Part shown: piece after piece, positions 34,365 through 42,917 of the stretch
Position numbering within the stretch: position 1 is the first letter of the stretch
Layout: each line of letters starts with the position of its first letter
Assembly (NCBI RefSeq): GCF_012273515.2
Contig: NZ_CP050975.2
Span: forward strand, 3,534,001-3,598,000
Direction: 5' to 3'
DNA from: Streptomyces sp. RPA4-2
Lineage (GTDB): Bacteria > Actinomycetota > Actinomycetes > Streptomycetales > Streptomycetaceae
Length of the DNA stretch: 64,000 nt
Position numbers and translations under genes: made by a program
The notes under the pieces: model-generated
Seen by the model: only the letters and a program-made list of their open reading frames with translations
Database searches by the model: none
What the model was told of the DNA's origin: nothing

Positions 34365-34729
34365 GTCGACCTCCGGGCGCGGATTTCGGGACACCGCACC
34401 CAGCTTGTGTTACTTCGTACTACTTCGCCCTGTTTGTCTGCCCCAGAAGAGTGAGGGGTCGCGCGCCACGGGCCTCCCGGCCGACACCCCGAACACTCAC
34501 GGAACGTCACATATGATCGCCGGGCAAAGGATCCGGTCCAGATGCAGGCAGAAACGATCTGTCAGAACGGGTGGTTGTTCAGGGACACTGGAGAGTGGCT
34601 GCAAGGCCCGAGAGCAGCCTCTATGATCGGCACACTTTCCTGCACGGACACGGCTTGTTCGGCCGTTCAGCACCGGCCGACCACTCCGAGCGACCCATAC
34701 GAAGAACGAGTGCACTGCGGGAGCGAGCG
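34365..34729. promoter_or_regulatory. Divergent control region, M6 protease / cdgA
   Basis: These 365 bases are the least GC-rich stretch nearby (GTGTTACTTCGTACTACTTC at about 34408; CATATGATC at 34509). TCACGGAACGTCA at 34497–34509 agrees with most informative positions of the BldD operator core TNACNCWGNGTNA (7 of 9 by eye). BldD is known to control cdgA in other streptomycetes. The site is a hypothesis. The cdgA ribosome-binding site GGGAG is at 34719–34723. Confidence 0.5.
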
Positions 34730-36667
34730 GTGAGCGGAACGTCCGAAGGGCCGGCGCCCGCGGCAGACCTCGACCGGCCGGCCGTCACAGAACGTCACAC
34801 CACTACATCTCCTCGTACGTCCACCGGATCGCCCTCCGGCGCATCCGCACCACCCGTCTCCCCGTCCGCCTCCGCGTCCGGCCCATACGACCCGGTGGAA
34901 CAGCTCCCCGACCCGGCCGGACCTCCCGGGACGTCACCGCGCACGTTTCGCGCCGCCTTCGCCGCGGCGCCGCTCCCGATGGCCGTCGTGGACCGCGAGG
35001 GCCTGGTCGTCACCGCCAACGAGTCGCTGAGCGCACTGCTCGGCTTCGGATCCGGCGCGCTCGCCGGACGGATCGCCGCCGATCTGGTGGACCTGGCCTC
35101 CGACGCCCGCACCTGGCACGCCTATCGGGAGGTACTGCGCGGCCGGCAGGCCCGGCTGCGCTGCACCCGGCGGCTCAAACACCCCGACGGGCACGCGCTG
35201 TGGGTTCAGGTGACGGTCGCGCCGCTGCCCCCGGACGAGGAGGCGGTGCTGCTGTCCGTCACGGACCTCAGCCCCCGCCGTGAACTCCAGGCGCGGCTGC
35301 GGCACTTGCAGATGCACGACCCGGTGACCCGGCTCCCCAACCGCTCCCTGTTCTTCGAACGTCTGACGTCCGCGCTGGAGGCGGGGGCGTACGAGGACGG
35401 CGGCACCGGCCGGATCGGGCTCTGCTATCTGGACCTGGACGGGTTCAAGGCGGTCAACGACACGCTCGGCCACCGGGTGGGCGACCGGCTGCTCGCGGCC
35501 GTCGCCGAGCGGCTGACGCGGTGCGCCGACGCGGCCGGCTCCGGGCGAGCGGCCACTCCGCTGGTGGCCCGGCTGGGCGGCGACGAGTTCGCGCTGCTCG
35601 TCGAGGACTCCACGGGCACCGACCAGGTGGCGGACCTCGCCGAGTCGGTCCTGACGTCACTTCAGGCGCCGTTCGACCTCTCCGGCCGGCAGCTGTCGCT
35701 CTCCGCGTCGATCGGGGTCGTCGAGCGCCGCGCCGCCGGGACGACCGCGACCGGTCTGATGCAGGCCGCGGACACGACGCTGTACTGGGCGAAGGCGGAC
35801 GGCAAGGGCCGCTGGACGCTCTTCGACCCGGAGCGCAACGCCCACCGCATGACCCGTCAGGCACTCGCCTCCACCCTCCGGGCGGCCGTCGAGCGGAATG
35901 AATTCGCCCTGGAGTACCAGCCGTTGGTGGGCATGGAGGACGGCGGCGTACGCGGCGTCGAGGCGCTCGTGCGCTGGAACCACCCGCAGTTCGGCATGCT
36001 GACGCCGAATCGGTTCATCGGACTGGCCGAGGAGGACGGTTCGATCGTGCAGCTCGGCCGCTGGGTGCTGGCCACCGCCTGCCGGCAGGCACGCCGCTGG
36101 CAGCTGGACCACCCGGACGCGCCCCCGATCTTCGTCAGCGTCAATGTCGCCGTCCGGCAGGTGTGGGACTCCGACCTGGTAGCGGACGTCGGGGAGATCC
36201 TCGCGGAGACCGGCCTCGCCCCGCATCTGCTCCAGTTGGAGCTGACCGAGTCGGCGGTGATGGGATCGGCGGGCCGGCCGCTGCAGGCCCTGCAGGCCCT
36301 CAGCGACATGGGCGTCCGTATCGCCATCGACGACTTCGGCACCGGCTACTCGAACCTCGCCTACCTCAGCCGGCTGCCGGTCTCCGTCCTGAAGCTGGAC
36401 GGTTCCTTCGTCCGCGGCTTCCAGTACGACGCCCATGACGGCGGCTCCGCCCGGCCCAGCCCCGCCGACGAGGTCATCGTCGAGGCGCTCATCCAGCTCG
36501 CGCACCGGCTGGGCCTGACGGTGACCGCCGAGTGCGTGGAGACCGCCTCCCAGGCGTCCCGGCTGCGCGGGATCGGCTGCGACACCGGACAGGGGTGGCT
36601 GTACTCCCGCCCGGTGGCGCCGGACCGTATCTCCGCGCTGCTGACCGCGGCCTGCGCTCAGGCCTGA
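34730..36667 (+). CDS. cdgA: CdgA-like PAS-GGDEF-EAL cyclic-di-GMP enzyme
   Basis: A 645-aa soluble protein. A disordered Ser/Pro/Thr-rich N-terminus (to about 65) precedes a PAS domain (FRAAFAAAPLPMAVVDREGLVVTANESLSALLG), then a diguanylate cyclase domain with intact GGDEF at residues 283–287 (ARLGGDEFALL) and an EAL domain with EAL at 411–413 (VEALVRWNHP), NVAVRQ and DDFGTGYSNLAYL. Both active-site signatures are present, so it could make and hydrolyse c-di-GMP. Domain order and neighbourhood match CdgA of S. coelicolor, which acts mainly as a cyclase affecting development. Start GTG 34730 has GGGAG 6 nt upstream. The 3' end overlaps the convergent gene by 10 nt. Confidence 0.9.
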   Translation: MSGTSEGPAPAADLDRPAVTERHTTTSPRTSTGSPSGASAPPVSPSASASGPYDPVEQLPDPAGPPGTSPRTFRAAFAAAPLPMAVVDREGLVVTANESLSALLGFGSGALAGRIAADLVDLASDARTWHAYREVLRGRQARLRCTRRLKHPDGHALWVQVTVAPLPPDEEAVLLSVTDLSPRRELQARLRHLQMHDPVTRLPNRSLFFERLTSALEAGAYEDGGTGRIGLCYLDLDGFKAVNDTLGHRVGDRLLAAVAERLTRCADAAGSGRAATPLVARLGGDEFALLVEDSTGTDQVADLAESVLTSLQAPFDLSGRQLSLSASIGVVERRAAGTTATGLMQAADTTLYWAKADGKGRWTLFDPERNAHRMTRQALASTLRAAVERNEFALEYQPLVGMEDGGVRGVEALVRWNHPQFGMLTPNRFIGLAEEDGSIVQLGRWVLATACRQARRWQLDHPDAPPIFVSVNVAVRQVWDSDLVADVGEILAETGLAPHLLQLELTESAVMGSAGRPLQALQALSDMGVRIAIDDFGTGYSNLAYLSRLPVSVLKLDGSFVRGFQYDAHDGGSARPSPADEVIVEALIQLAHRLGLTVTAECVETASQASRLRGIGCDTGQGWLYSRPVAPDRISALLTAACAQA

Positions 36668-37800
36668 GCGCTCGGGTCCGCCGCGGCCCCCTGGCCCGGC
36701 CGGGCCTTCGGCAGCCCGTAGGCGTCCGCGATCAGTTCGTACGAGCGCAGGCGTACGTCGCCGCTGTGGGCGTTGCCCGTGATCATCAGCTCGTCGGCGC
36801 CGGTGCGCTTGTGGAGGTCGTCGAGACCTGCGCGGACCTCGTCGGCGGTGCCGTGGATGACGTTGGCGTTCCAGGAGGTGATGAACTCCCGCTCCATCGG
36901 CGAGAAGGTGTACGCCTCCGCCTCCTCCGGTGTCGGGACCAGGCCGGGGCGGCCGGTGCGCAGACGGACCATGTTCAGCGCGGCGGCCATGACCTGGCGG
37001 CGGGCCTCCTTCTCGTCGTCCGTGGCGAGCGCGGAGACGCCGATCAGGGCGTACGGGGAGTCCAGTACCTCACTCGGCCGGAAGGACTCGCGGTACAGGT
37101 CCAGGGCCGGGATCGTGTTCTGCGCCGAGAAGTGGTGCGCGAAGGCGAAGGGGAGGCCGAGGACACCGGCCAGGCGGGCGCTGAAGCCGGAGGAGCCGAG
37201 GAGCCAGACCGGGGGGCGGTGCGGGGACTGGACGCCGCCGGGCGAGGTGGCCTGGACCGGGCCGGGCACGGCGTGGATACGGCCGTAGGGGTGACCTTCG
37301 GGGAAGTCGTCGTCCAGGAAACGGGTCAGCTCCGCGAGCTGCTCGGGGAAGTCGTCGGCACCTTCGCCCAGGTGGTCGGTGCGGCGCAGGGCCGCCGCGG
37401 TGGCGCCGTCCGTGCCGGGGGCGCGGCCGAGACCGAGGTCCACCCGGCCTGGGGCCATGGCCTCCAGGGTTCCGAACTGCTCCGCGATGACCAGGGGGGC
37501 GTGGTTCGGGAGCATCACGCCGCCGGAGCCGAGGCGGATGCGGGTGGTGTGGGCGGCCAGGTGGGCGAGGATCACCGCCGGTGAGGACGAGGCCACGCCC
37601 GGCATGGAGTGGTGCTCGGCCACCCAGTAGCGGTGGAAGCCGCGGGACTCCGCGAGGCGGGAGATGGCGACGCTGGTGCGCAGGGCGTCGGTGGCGGTGC
37701 GGCCGGCGCCCACGGTGACCAGGTCCAGCACGGAGAGGGGTACGGGGGCGGTGCCCTGGGCGGTGCCTCGGATCTCGTCCGTGTTGTCCGTCGCGTCCAC
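36658..37800 (-). CDS. LLM-class flavin-dependent oxidoreductase (luciferase-like)
   Basis: A 380-aa bacterial-luciferase-like monooxygenase of the MsnO8-type group. Family hallmarks: PLSVLDLVTVGAG at the N-terminus, GFHRYWVAEHHSMPGVASSSPAVILAHLAAHT, RLGSGGVMLPNHAPLVIAEQFGTLEAMAPGRVDLGLGRAPG and PPVWLLGSSGFSARLAG. It should use FMNH2 or F420H2 with an unknown substrate. Start GTG 37800 with AGGAGG 7 nt upstream. It converges on cdgA with overlapping stops. Confidence 0.92.
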   Translation of the reverse strand: MDATDNTDEIRGTAQGTAPVPLSVLDLVTVGAGRTATDALRTSVAISRLAESRGFHRYWVAEHHSMPGVASSSPAVILAHLAAHTTRIRLGSGGVMLPNHAPLVIAEQFGTLEAMAPGRVDLGLGRAPGTDGATAAALRRTDHLGEGADDFPEQLAELTRFLDDDFPEGHPYGRIHAVPGPVQATSPGGVQSPHRPPVWLLGSSGFSARLAGVLGLPFAFAHHFSAQNTIPALDLYRESFRPSEVLDSPYALIGVSALATDDEKEARRQVMAAALNMVRLRTGRPGLVPTPEEAEAYTFSPMEREFITSWNANVIHGTADEVRAGLDDLHKRTGADELMITGNAHSGDVRLRSYELIADAYGLPKARPGQGAAADPSAQA

Positions 37801-37895
37801 CGGGGGGCCTCCTGATTGCGTACGTGGTGCGGTCCTTCCTCACGGAACAGGAGACAGTCCCCGCTTATTCCCGCCCGCCGGCGTTCGTGGCATCC

Positions 37896-38038
37896 CTGGG
37901 GGCTCCGCCCCCAGCCCTCAAGGGGCTGCGCCCCCTGGACCCCCGCATCGCCCGAAGGGCTCGTCCTCAAACGCCGGACGGGCTGAAGATCTCCAGCCCA
38001 GGCCCGCACCACCAGCCCGTCTGGGGCGGAGCCCCCAG
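37896..38038. repeat. 143-bp intergenic element with 16-bp terminal inverted repeats
   Basis: The ends CTGGGGGCTCCGCCCC (37896–37911) and GGGGCGGAGCCCCCAG (38023–38038) are exact inverted repeats. Inside are further GC-rich hairpins and the block CGTCCTCAAACGCCGGACGG (from about 37961), which I recognise from many Streptomyces intergenic regions. There is no open frame. It resembles a REP/MITE-like repeat and lies between two genes transcribed in the same direction. Confidence 0.85.
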
Positions 38039-38060
38039 CAACGGATGAGACAACCCAGGT

Positions 38061-38792
38061 TCAGGACTGGACCAGCGGCTCCCGGGTGAAGAGGGCGCCG
38101 AGGGCGGGCGCGTTGACGCGGCGGTCCGCCAGCCGCAGCGCCTCCCACACACTGACCTGGTTCGCGGTGAGCACCGGCTTCCCCAGCTCCTTCTCCAGCG
38201 CCGTCAGATGAGCCACCGTGTGCAGAGCCGTGTCCGGCAGAAGCACCGCGTCGGCGTCGGCGTGATCCCCACCCCGCGCCAGCGCGAACACCTCCGCCTC
38301 ACCCCACGTCCCGACCTCCGCCCCCGTCACGATCCCGGACGCCCGCACCGAGACCACCTCCGCCCCGGCCTTCCGGAGAAAGTCCGCGAACAGTTCCGCC
38401 ACGTCGTCCGGATACGTCGCGGCGACAGCGACCCGCCGCGCCCCGATCTCCCGTACGGCGTGCGCGAAGCCGAAGGACGTCGAGGAAGCCGGCAGGCCCG
38501 CCGCACGGGCCAGGGAGCGCACCTGCTCGTGGGCACCCTCCCAGCCGTACACGAAACTGCCGCTGGTGCACGCCCAGACCACCGCCTCGGCCCCGGACAG
38601 CCGCAGCTCCTCGACGCCCGGCGAGAGCCGCGCCAGGGAGCCCATCTCGAGCAGGGCGTCCACCCGGTGCGCGTCCTCGCCGATGTCCGTGTGGATCAAC
38701 GGCAGCCGGATGTCGCTGCCCAGGAGCTGCTCCATACGCGGGTAGTCGTCCTCGGCCGAGTGGCCCGGGTAGAGGAATCCGAGTGCGGTCAT
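38061..38792 (-). CDS. Maleate isomerase/Asp-Glu racemase-family protein, single-cysteine paralogue
   Basis: A 243-aa cytoplasmic enzyme of the Asp/Glu/hydantoin racemase superfamily nearest maleate cis-trans isomerases and arylmalonate decarboxylases. The first catalytic cysteine is in AVVWACTSGSFVYG. The second cysteine position, SCTN in the neighbouring paralogue, reads LLPDTALHT, so the second thiol is replaced. Other blocks: LGFLYPGHSAEDDYPRM at the N-terminus and PVLTANQVSVWEALRLA near the end. ATG 38792 overlaps the stop of the upstream paralogue by 4 nt. It could have a one-base mechanism or need the paralogue in a heteromer. Confidence 0.82.
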   Translation of the reverse strand: MTALGFLYPGHSAEDDYPRMEQLLGSDIRLPLIHTDIGEDAHRVDALLEMGSLARLSPGVEELRLSGAEAVVWACTSGSFVYGWEGAHEQVRSLARAAGLPASSTSFGFAHAVREIGARRVAVAATYPDDVAELFADFLRKAGAEVVSVRASGIVTGAEVGTWGEAEVFALARGGDHADADAVLLPDTALHTVAHLTALEKELGKPVLTANQVSVWEALRLADRRVNAPALGALFTREPLVQS

Positions 38793-39616
38793 GTCCAGCC
38801 TTCCTGTTCTTCCGGCAGTACGGGAGCCCCGTGCGCGGGCTGTCCCCCAGAGCCTGAGGGGCGGGGAAGGTGTCCCCGGACCAGCCGCTGGCGCGGGCCC
38901 ACTGCCCGGGTACCCAGATGACGCAGCGCCGCCCACATCGTCACCTGGTTGGCCGAGATGACCGGAATGTTCAGTTCCGTCTCCAGCTGGGCGATGACGT
39001 CGTACGTCGGCAGATTGGTGCAGCTGATGAAGAGCGCGTCCGCCGGGCCGTTCCGGACGGCGCGGCGGGCCATGTCCACCACGTCGCGGTAGGGCACCTT
39101 CCAAATATGCCTGGTCAGACCCATGAAGGCACGCCCGGTGACCTCCGTGCCCGCCTCGGCGAGGTACTCCTCCAAGGACTGGGTGACCGAGACCGTGTAC
39201 GGCGTCACCAGGGCGATCCGGCGCGCGCCCAGCTCGGCCAGGGCCTCCAGCAGCGCCCCGGACGTGGTCAGGGAGGCCACCTCGCCCGCCCGCCGCATGG
39301 CCTCGCACATCGCCCGCTCGCCCGCGACCCCGCCCACGAAACTGCCCGAGGCGCACGCGTACGCCACGACCTCGGGCGCGACGGCGTTCAGCGCCCGGAC
39401 CGCGTCGCCGAGCGTCTCGTGCTCGGAGACCAGGCGTGCCAGGTCCAGGCTGACCTCGACCGGCACGAACGGGGTGCGGGTGACGTGCAGGGAGACCTCG
39501 TCCGGGACCCAGCGCCACAGCTCCCGGTCGAGGGCGAAGTCGAAGGGCGCGACGACACCCACCCCGCGCTGCGGGCGGGGACCGCCCAGAAACGAGATGT
39601 CCAGGGAGACGTCCAT
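38789..39616 (-). CDS. Maleate isomerase/Asp-Glu racemase-family protein, two-cysteine paralogue
   Basis: A 275-aa paralogue of the next gene. Both cysteines are present: VVAYACASGSFVGG and ALFISCTNLPTYDV, matching the two-thiol mechanism of maleate cis-trans isomerase or Asp/Glu racemases. Other family blocks: RRIALVTPYTVSVTQSLEEYLAEAGTEV and IPVISANQVTMWAALRHLG. Start ATG 39616; a longer extension has no ribosome-binding site. The C-terminal 35 residues are Gly/Pro-rich and unlikely to be structured. It is divergent from the dehydrogenase at 39915. Confidence 0.85.
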   Translation of the reverse strand: MDVSLDISFLGGPRPQRGVGVVAPFDFALDRELWRWVPDEVSLHVTRTPFVPVEVSLDLARLVSEHETLGDAVRALNAVAPEVVAYACASGSFVGGVAGERAMCEAMRRAGEVASLTTSGALLEALAELGARRIALVTPYTVSVTQSLEEYLAEAGTEVTGRAFMGLTRHIWKVPYRDVVDMARRAVRNGPADALFISCTNLPTYDVIAQLETELNIPVISANQVTMWAALRHLGTRAVGPRQRLVRGHLPRPSGSGGQPAHGAPVLPEEQEGWT

Positions 39617-39914
39617 GGCAGCACCGGCCTCACGAAGGCGGAAGGTGGGACCCACGCGGCGGCACCGACGGACAACAGGCCGTGCGCGCCACCGTGTTGA
39701 CGAAGGTAGGTTCGGGTGCGAGCGTGGTCAATCCGCGCATCTCAGACGGCTCCGGCCCCGCCCCGCTCCCCCGGCTTCGCCCCCTCGGCCGCGCCTCACG
39801 CACGCCCCGCACTCCCGTCCCCGTACGCTCGCCCCGCAGGTTCCTCCGGCAGGTTCGTCCTCTCAGGAAAGCGGACTCGCATTGCGAAACGGTTTCCCCC
39901 GAACGCCCCGCCCC

Positions 39915-40904
39915 GTGTCCGCGACCGCGTCCACGCCGTTGTCCGCCGCCGCGTCCGGGGACCGCACCACGCTGCTCGTCCTGGACGCCGAACCGCTCCC
40001 CCGCCTCGGCAGGCTCACCGGCCGGGTGCGGATCGAGCACGCCGACGAGTCGACGCTCGCCGAACGGCTGCCACGCGCGGACGTGCTGCTGGTCTGGGAC
40101 TTCACCTCGCGGGCGGTGCGGCGCGCCTGGCCGGGCGAGGGCCGGCGGCCGCGCTGGGTGCACACGGCGAGCGCGGGTGTCGACCATCTGCTGTGTCCCG
40201 AACTCGCCTCGTCCGACACGGTGGTGACCAACGCGCGGGGCATCTTCGACCGGCCGATCGCCGAGTACGTCACCGCGCTGGTGCTGGCGATGGCGAAGGA
40301 TCTGCCGCGGACCTGGGAGCTCCAGGGGCGGCGGGAGTGGCGGCACCGGGAGTCGCAGCGGGTGGCGGGCACCCGCGCCTGCGTGGTCGGCTCCGGGCCG
40401 ATCGGACGCGCGATCGTCAAGTCGCTCAAGGCACTTGAGGTGACGACGGCGCTGGTGGGACGCACCCCGAGGACCGGGATCCACGGGCCCGGGGAGCTCG
40501 ACCGGCTGATGGCACGCGCCGACTGGGTGATCTCGGCGGCGCCGCTCACCGAGGCCACGTACGGCATGTTCGACGCCCGGCGCTTCGGGATGATGCAGCC
40601 GTCGGCCCGCTTCATCAACGTGGGGCGCGGGCCGCTCGTCGTCGAGGACGCGCTCGCCGAGGCCCTGTCGAAGCGGTGGATCGCGGGCGCGGCCCTCGAT
40701 GTCTTCCAGCACGAGCCGCTCGGTCCGACGAGCCCGTTGTGGGACGTTCCCGGACTGATCGTGTCACCGCACATGAGCGGGGACACGGTCGGCTGGCGGG
40801 ACGAACTCGGCGCGCAGTTCGTGGAGATGTACGAGCGCTGGGAGGCGGGCCGACCGCTGCCGAACGTGGTGGACAAGAAGCGCGGGTACGTGCCCGGACA
40901 CTGA
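39915..40904 (+). CDS. D-2-hydroxyacid dehydrogenase
   Basis: A 329-aa NAD(P)-dependent enzyme. The nucleotide-binding motif is ACVVGSGPIGRAIVKSLKA. Catalytic Arg lies in RFINVGRGPLV, Glu in ALDVFQHEPLG and His in VSPHMSGDT, the conserved triad. Substrate-domain signature: HTASAGVDHLL. Start is uncertain; GTG 39915 gives a normal length and TTG 39882, 33 nt earlier, is the alternative. An amidase follows 29 nt downstream, so the two are probably one operon. It would reduce or oxidise a 2-oxo/2-hydroxy acid produced in the island. Confidence 0.88.
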   Translation: MSATASTPLSAAASGDRTTLLVLDAEPLPRLGRLTGRVRIEHADESTLAERLPRADVLLVWDFTSRAVRRAWPGEGRRPRWVHTASAGVDHLLCPELASSDTVVTNARGIFDRPIAEYVTALVLAMAKDLPRTWELQGRREWRHRESQRVAGTRACVVGSGPIGRAIVKSLKALEVTTALVGRTPRTGIHGPGELDRLMARADWVISAAPLTEATYGMFDARRFGMMQPSARFINVGRGPLVVEDALAEALSKRWIAGAALDVFQHEPLGPTSPLWDVPGLIVSPHMSGDTVGWRDELGAQFVEMYERWEAGRPLPNVVDKKRGYVPGH

Positions 40905-40933
40905 ACCGCCGAACTTCCTGGAGGGGCAGGCCG

Positions 40934-42355
40934 ATGACCGAACTCACCGAGCTGACCGCGGTCCAACTCGTCGACGGCTACCGCAAGGGCGAGTTCGGCC
41001 CGGTGGACGCGGTGCGGGCCGCGCTGCGCAGGGCCGAGGAGGTCCAGCCGGCCGTGAACGCGTTCGTCCGGCTCGACACGGACGCGGCGCTCGCGGGGGC
41101 GGCGGAGTCCGCGGACCGCTGGCGGCGGGGCGAGCCCGCGGGGCTGCTGGACGGCGTTCCGGTCTGGGTCAAGGACATCCTGCTGCTGCGTGGCGGCCCG
41201 ACTCTGCGGGGCTCGAAGACCGTTTCCCCGGAGGGTGGTTGGGTCGAGGACGCGCCGTCCGTCGCCCGGCTGCGCGAGCACGGCGCCGTCTTCCTCGGCA
41301 AGACGACGACACCCGAGTTCGGCTGGAAGGGCGTCACCGACTCACCGCTGTCGGGGGTCACGCGCAATCCGTACGACGTCTCGCGCACGGCGGGCGGCTC
41401 CAGCGGCGGCAGCGCGGCGGCCGTCGCCCTGGGCGCGGGACCGCTGGCGCTGGGCACGGACGGGGGCGGCAGTGTGCGCATCCCGGCCTCGTTCTGCGGG
41501 ATCTTCGCGCTGAAGCCGACGTACGGGAGGGTGCCGCTGTATCCGGCGAGCCCCTTCGGGACGCTCTCGCACGTGGGGCCGATGACCCGGGACGCGGCCG
41601 ACGCGGCGCTGATGATGGACGTGATCAGCGGGCCCGACGCCCGTGACTGGTCGGCGCTCGGGCCGGTCGGCGGTTCCTTCGTGGACGCGCTGGAGGGCGG
41701 GGTGCGCGGGCTGCGGGTCGCCTACTCGCCGTCCCTCGGCGGGCAGGTCGCGGTCCGCCCGGACGTCGCGGCGGCCGTGCGGCGGGCGGTGGAGCGGCTG
41801 GCGGCCCTGGGCGCGTACGTCGTGGAGGCCGACCCCGACGTCAGGGACCCGGTGGACGCCTTCCACGCCCTGTGGTTCGGCGGAGCGGCCCGGGTGGTGC
41901 AGCGACTCGGGCCGCGGCAGCGGGAGTTGCTGGACCCCGGGCTCCGGGAGATCTGCCGGGAGGGCGCACGGCTCAGCGGCCTGGACCATCTGGCCGCCGT
42001 GGACGTCCGGATGGACCTGGGCCGCCGCACGGGCCGTTTCCACGAGTCGTACGACGTACTGGTGACGCCGACGCTGCCGATCACCGCGTTCGAGGCGGGC
42101 GCCGAGGTCCCGAAGGGCTCCGGGCACCGGCGCTGGACGGGCTGGACCCCGTTCACCTATCCCTTCAACATGACGCAGCAGCCGGCGGCGTCGGTCCCGG
42201 TGGGTACCGACGCCGCGGGGCTGCCCGTCGGCCTGCAGATCGTCGCCGCCCGTCACCGTGACGACCTGGTCCTGCGGACGGCGCACGCGCTGTACGAGGC
42301 GGGGGCGGCCGGGGTCGCTCCGCCGCCCGGCTTCGCTACGTCCGCCGGAAGCTGA
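40934..42355 (+). CDS. Amidase (AS family)
   Basis: A 473-aa amidase-signature enzyme. The Ser-cisSer-Lys triad is visible: Lys in VPVWVKDILLL, cis-Ser and nucleophilic Ser in RTAGGSSGGSAAAVALG and GTDGGGSVRIPASFCG. The C-terminal FNMTQQPAASVPVG segment is typical. ATG 40934 with AGGGGCAGG upstream. It follows the dehydrogenase and converges on the DUF3830 gene, with 20 nt of 3' overlap. It probably hydrolyses an amide formed or imported in the same pathway. Confidence 0.93.
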   Translation: MTELTELTAVQLVDGYRKGEFGPVDAVRAALRRAEEVQPAVNAFVRLDTDAALAGAAESADRWRRGEPAGLLDGVPVWVKDILLLRGGPTLRGSKTVSPEGGWVEDAPSVARLREHGAVFLGKTTTPEFGWKGVTDSPLSGVTRNPYDVSRTAGGSSGGSAAAVALGAGPLALGTDGGGSVRIPASFCGIFALKPTYGRVPLYPASPFGTLSHVGPMTRDAADAALMMDVISGPDARDWSALGPVGGSFVDALEGGVRGLRVAYSPSLGGQVAVRPDVAAAVRRAVERLAALGAYVVEADPDVRDPVDAFHALWFGGAARVVQRLGPRQRELLDPGLREICREGARLSGLDHLAAVDVRMDLGRRTGRFHESYDVLVTPTLPITAFEAGAEVPKGSGHRRWTGWTPFTYPFNMTQQPAASVPVGTDAAGLPVGLQIVAARHRDDLVLRTAHALYEAGAAGVAPPPGFATSAGS

Positions 42356-42851
42356 GGGTCTCCCCCAGCGCGCCGGAGCGCCACAGGTCGTTGCAGGCCT
42401 CGGCCATGGTGTCGAGGCCCTCGACGATCCGGCCCCAGACGATGCCCGGCACCCAGCCCACGTCACCGTTGAGCAGCAGGTTGTTGCGTTCGTAGAAGAC
42501 GGCGAGGTCGACGACCGTGGTGCCGGGGCGCACGTCGGTGTCGTAGCCGTAGGCCTTGGTGCCCAGCTCGGTGCCCGCGAAGGCGAAGTAGCAGAGGTCG
42601 CCGGGGACGGGGGTCACCGTGGGGTTCTCCAGCGGGGGTTCGGTGGCCGCGAAGGGCGGGAACAGGGCGTAGATCTCGTTGCGCGCGTACTTGGCGTGAT
42701 AGACGTCACCGGCCAGGGGGAGGGCGTCCCACACCGCCGCGCAGGTGAGGGGTGCCCGGTCGTCGAGCAGTCTGGCCGTGCAGTGGACTCCCCGCTTGAC
42801 CAGGGAGACTTCGATGTACCGGTCGGTCATGCGCTCGGTCATGCGTTCCAT
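42336..42851 (-). CDS. DUF3830 (cyclophilin-like fold) protein
   Basis: A 171-aa soluble protein of the DUF3830 family: YIEVSLVKRGVHCTARLLDDRAPLTCAAVWDALPL, HAKYARNEIYALFPPF, PGDLCYFAFAG and LLLNGDVGWVPGIVWGRIVEGLD. The family has a cyclophilin-like β-barrel and often neighbours amidases and racemases in catabolic clusters, but its role is not established. Three closely spaced in-frame ATGs (42851, 42839, 42827) compete for the start; 42851 is chosen. It is divergent from ehuB across only 66 nt. Confidence 0.85.
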   Translation of the reverse strand: MERMTERMTDRYIEVSLVKRGVHCTARLLDDRAPLTCAAVWDALPLAGDVYHAKYARNEIYALFPPFAATEPPLENPTVTPVPGDLCYFAFAGTELGTKAYGYDTDVRPGTTVVDLAVFYERNNLLLNGDVGWVPGIVWGRIVEGLDTMAEACNDLWRSGALGETLSFRRT

Positions 42852-42917
42852 GGTCCCGCCGGGGTCAAGGGCGCCTCGTCGACGGACGGGGCGCACGGTG
42901 GCCGGAATGGGTCGTGA

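Noticed and set aside
39617..39914. Small gene between the racemase and dehydrogenase genes
   Set aside because: Open frames here are Pro/Arg-rich with no ribosome-binding site; the region is better read as a divergent promoter.
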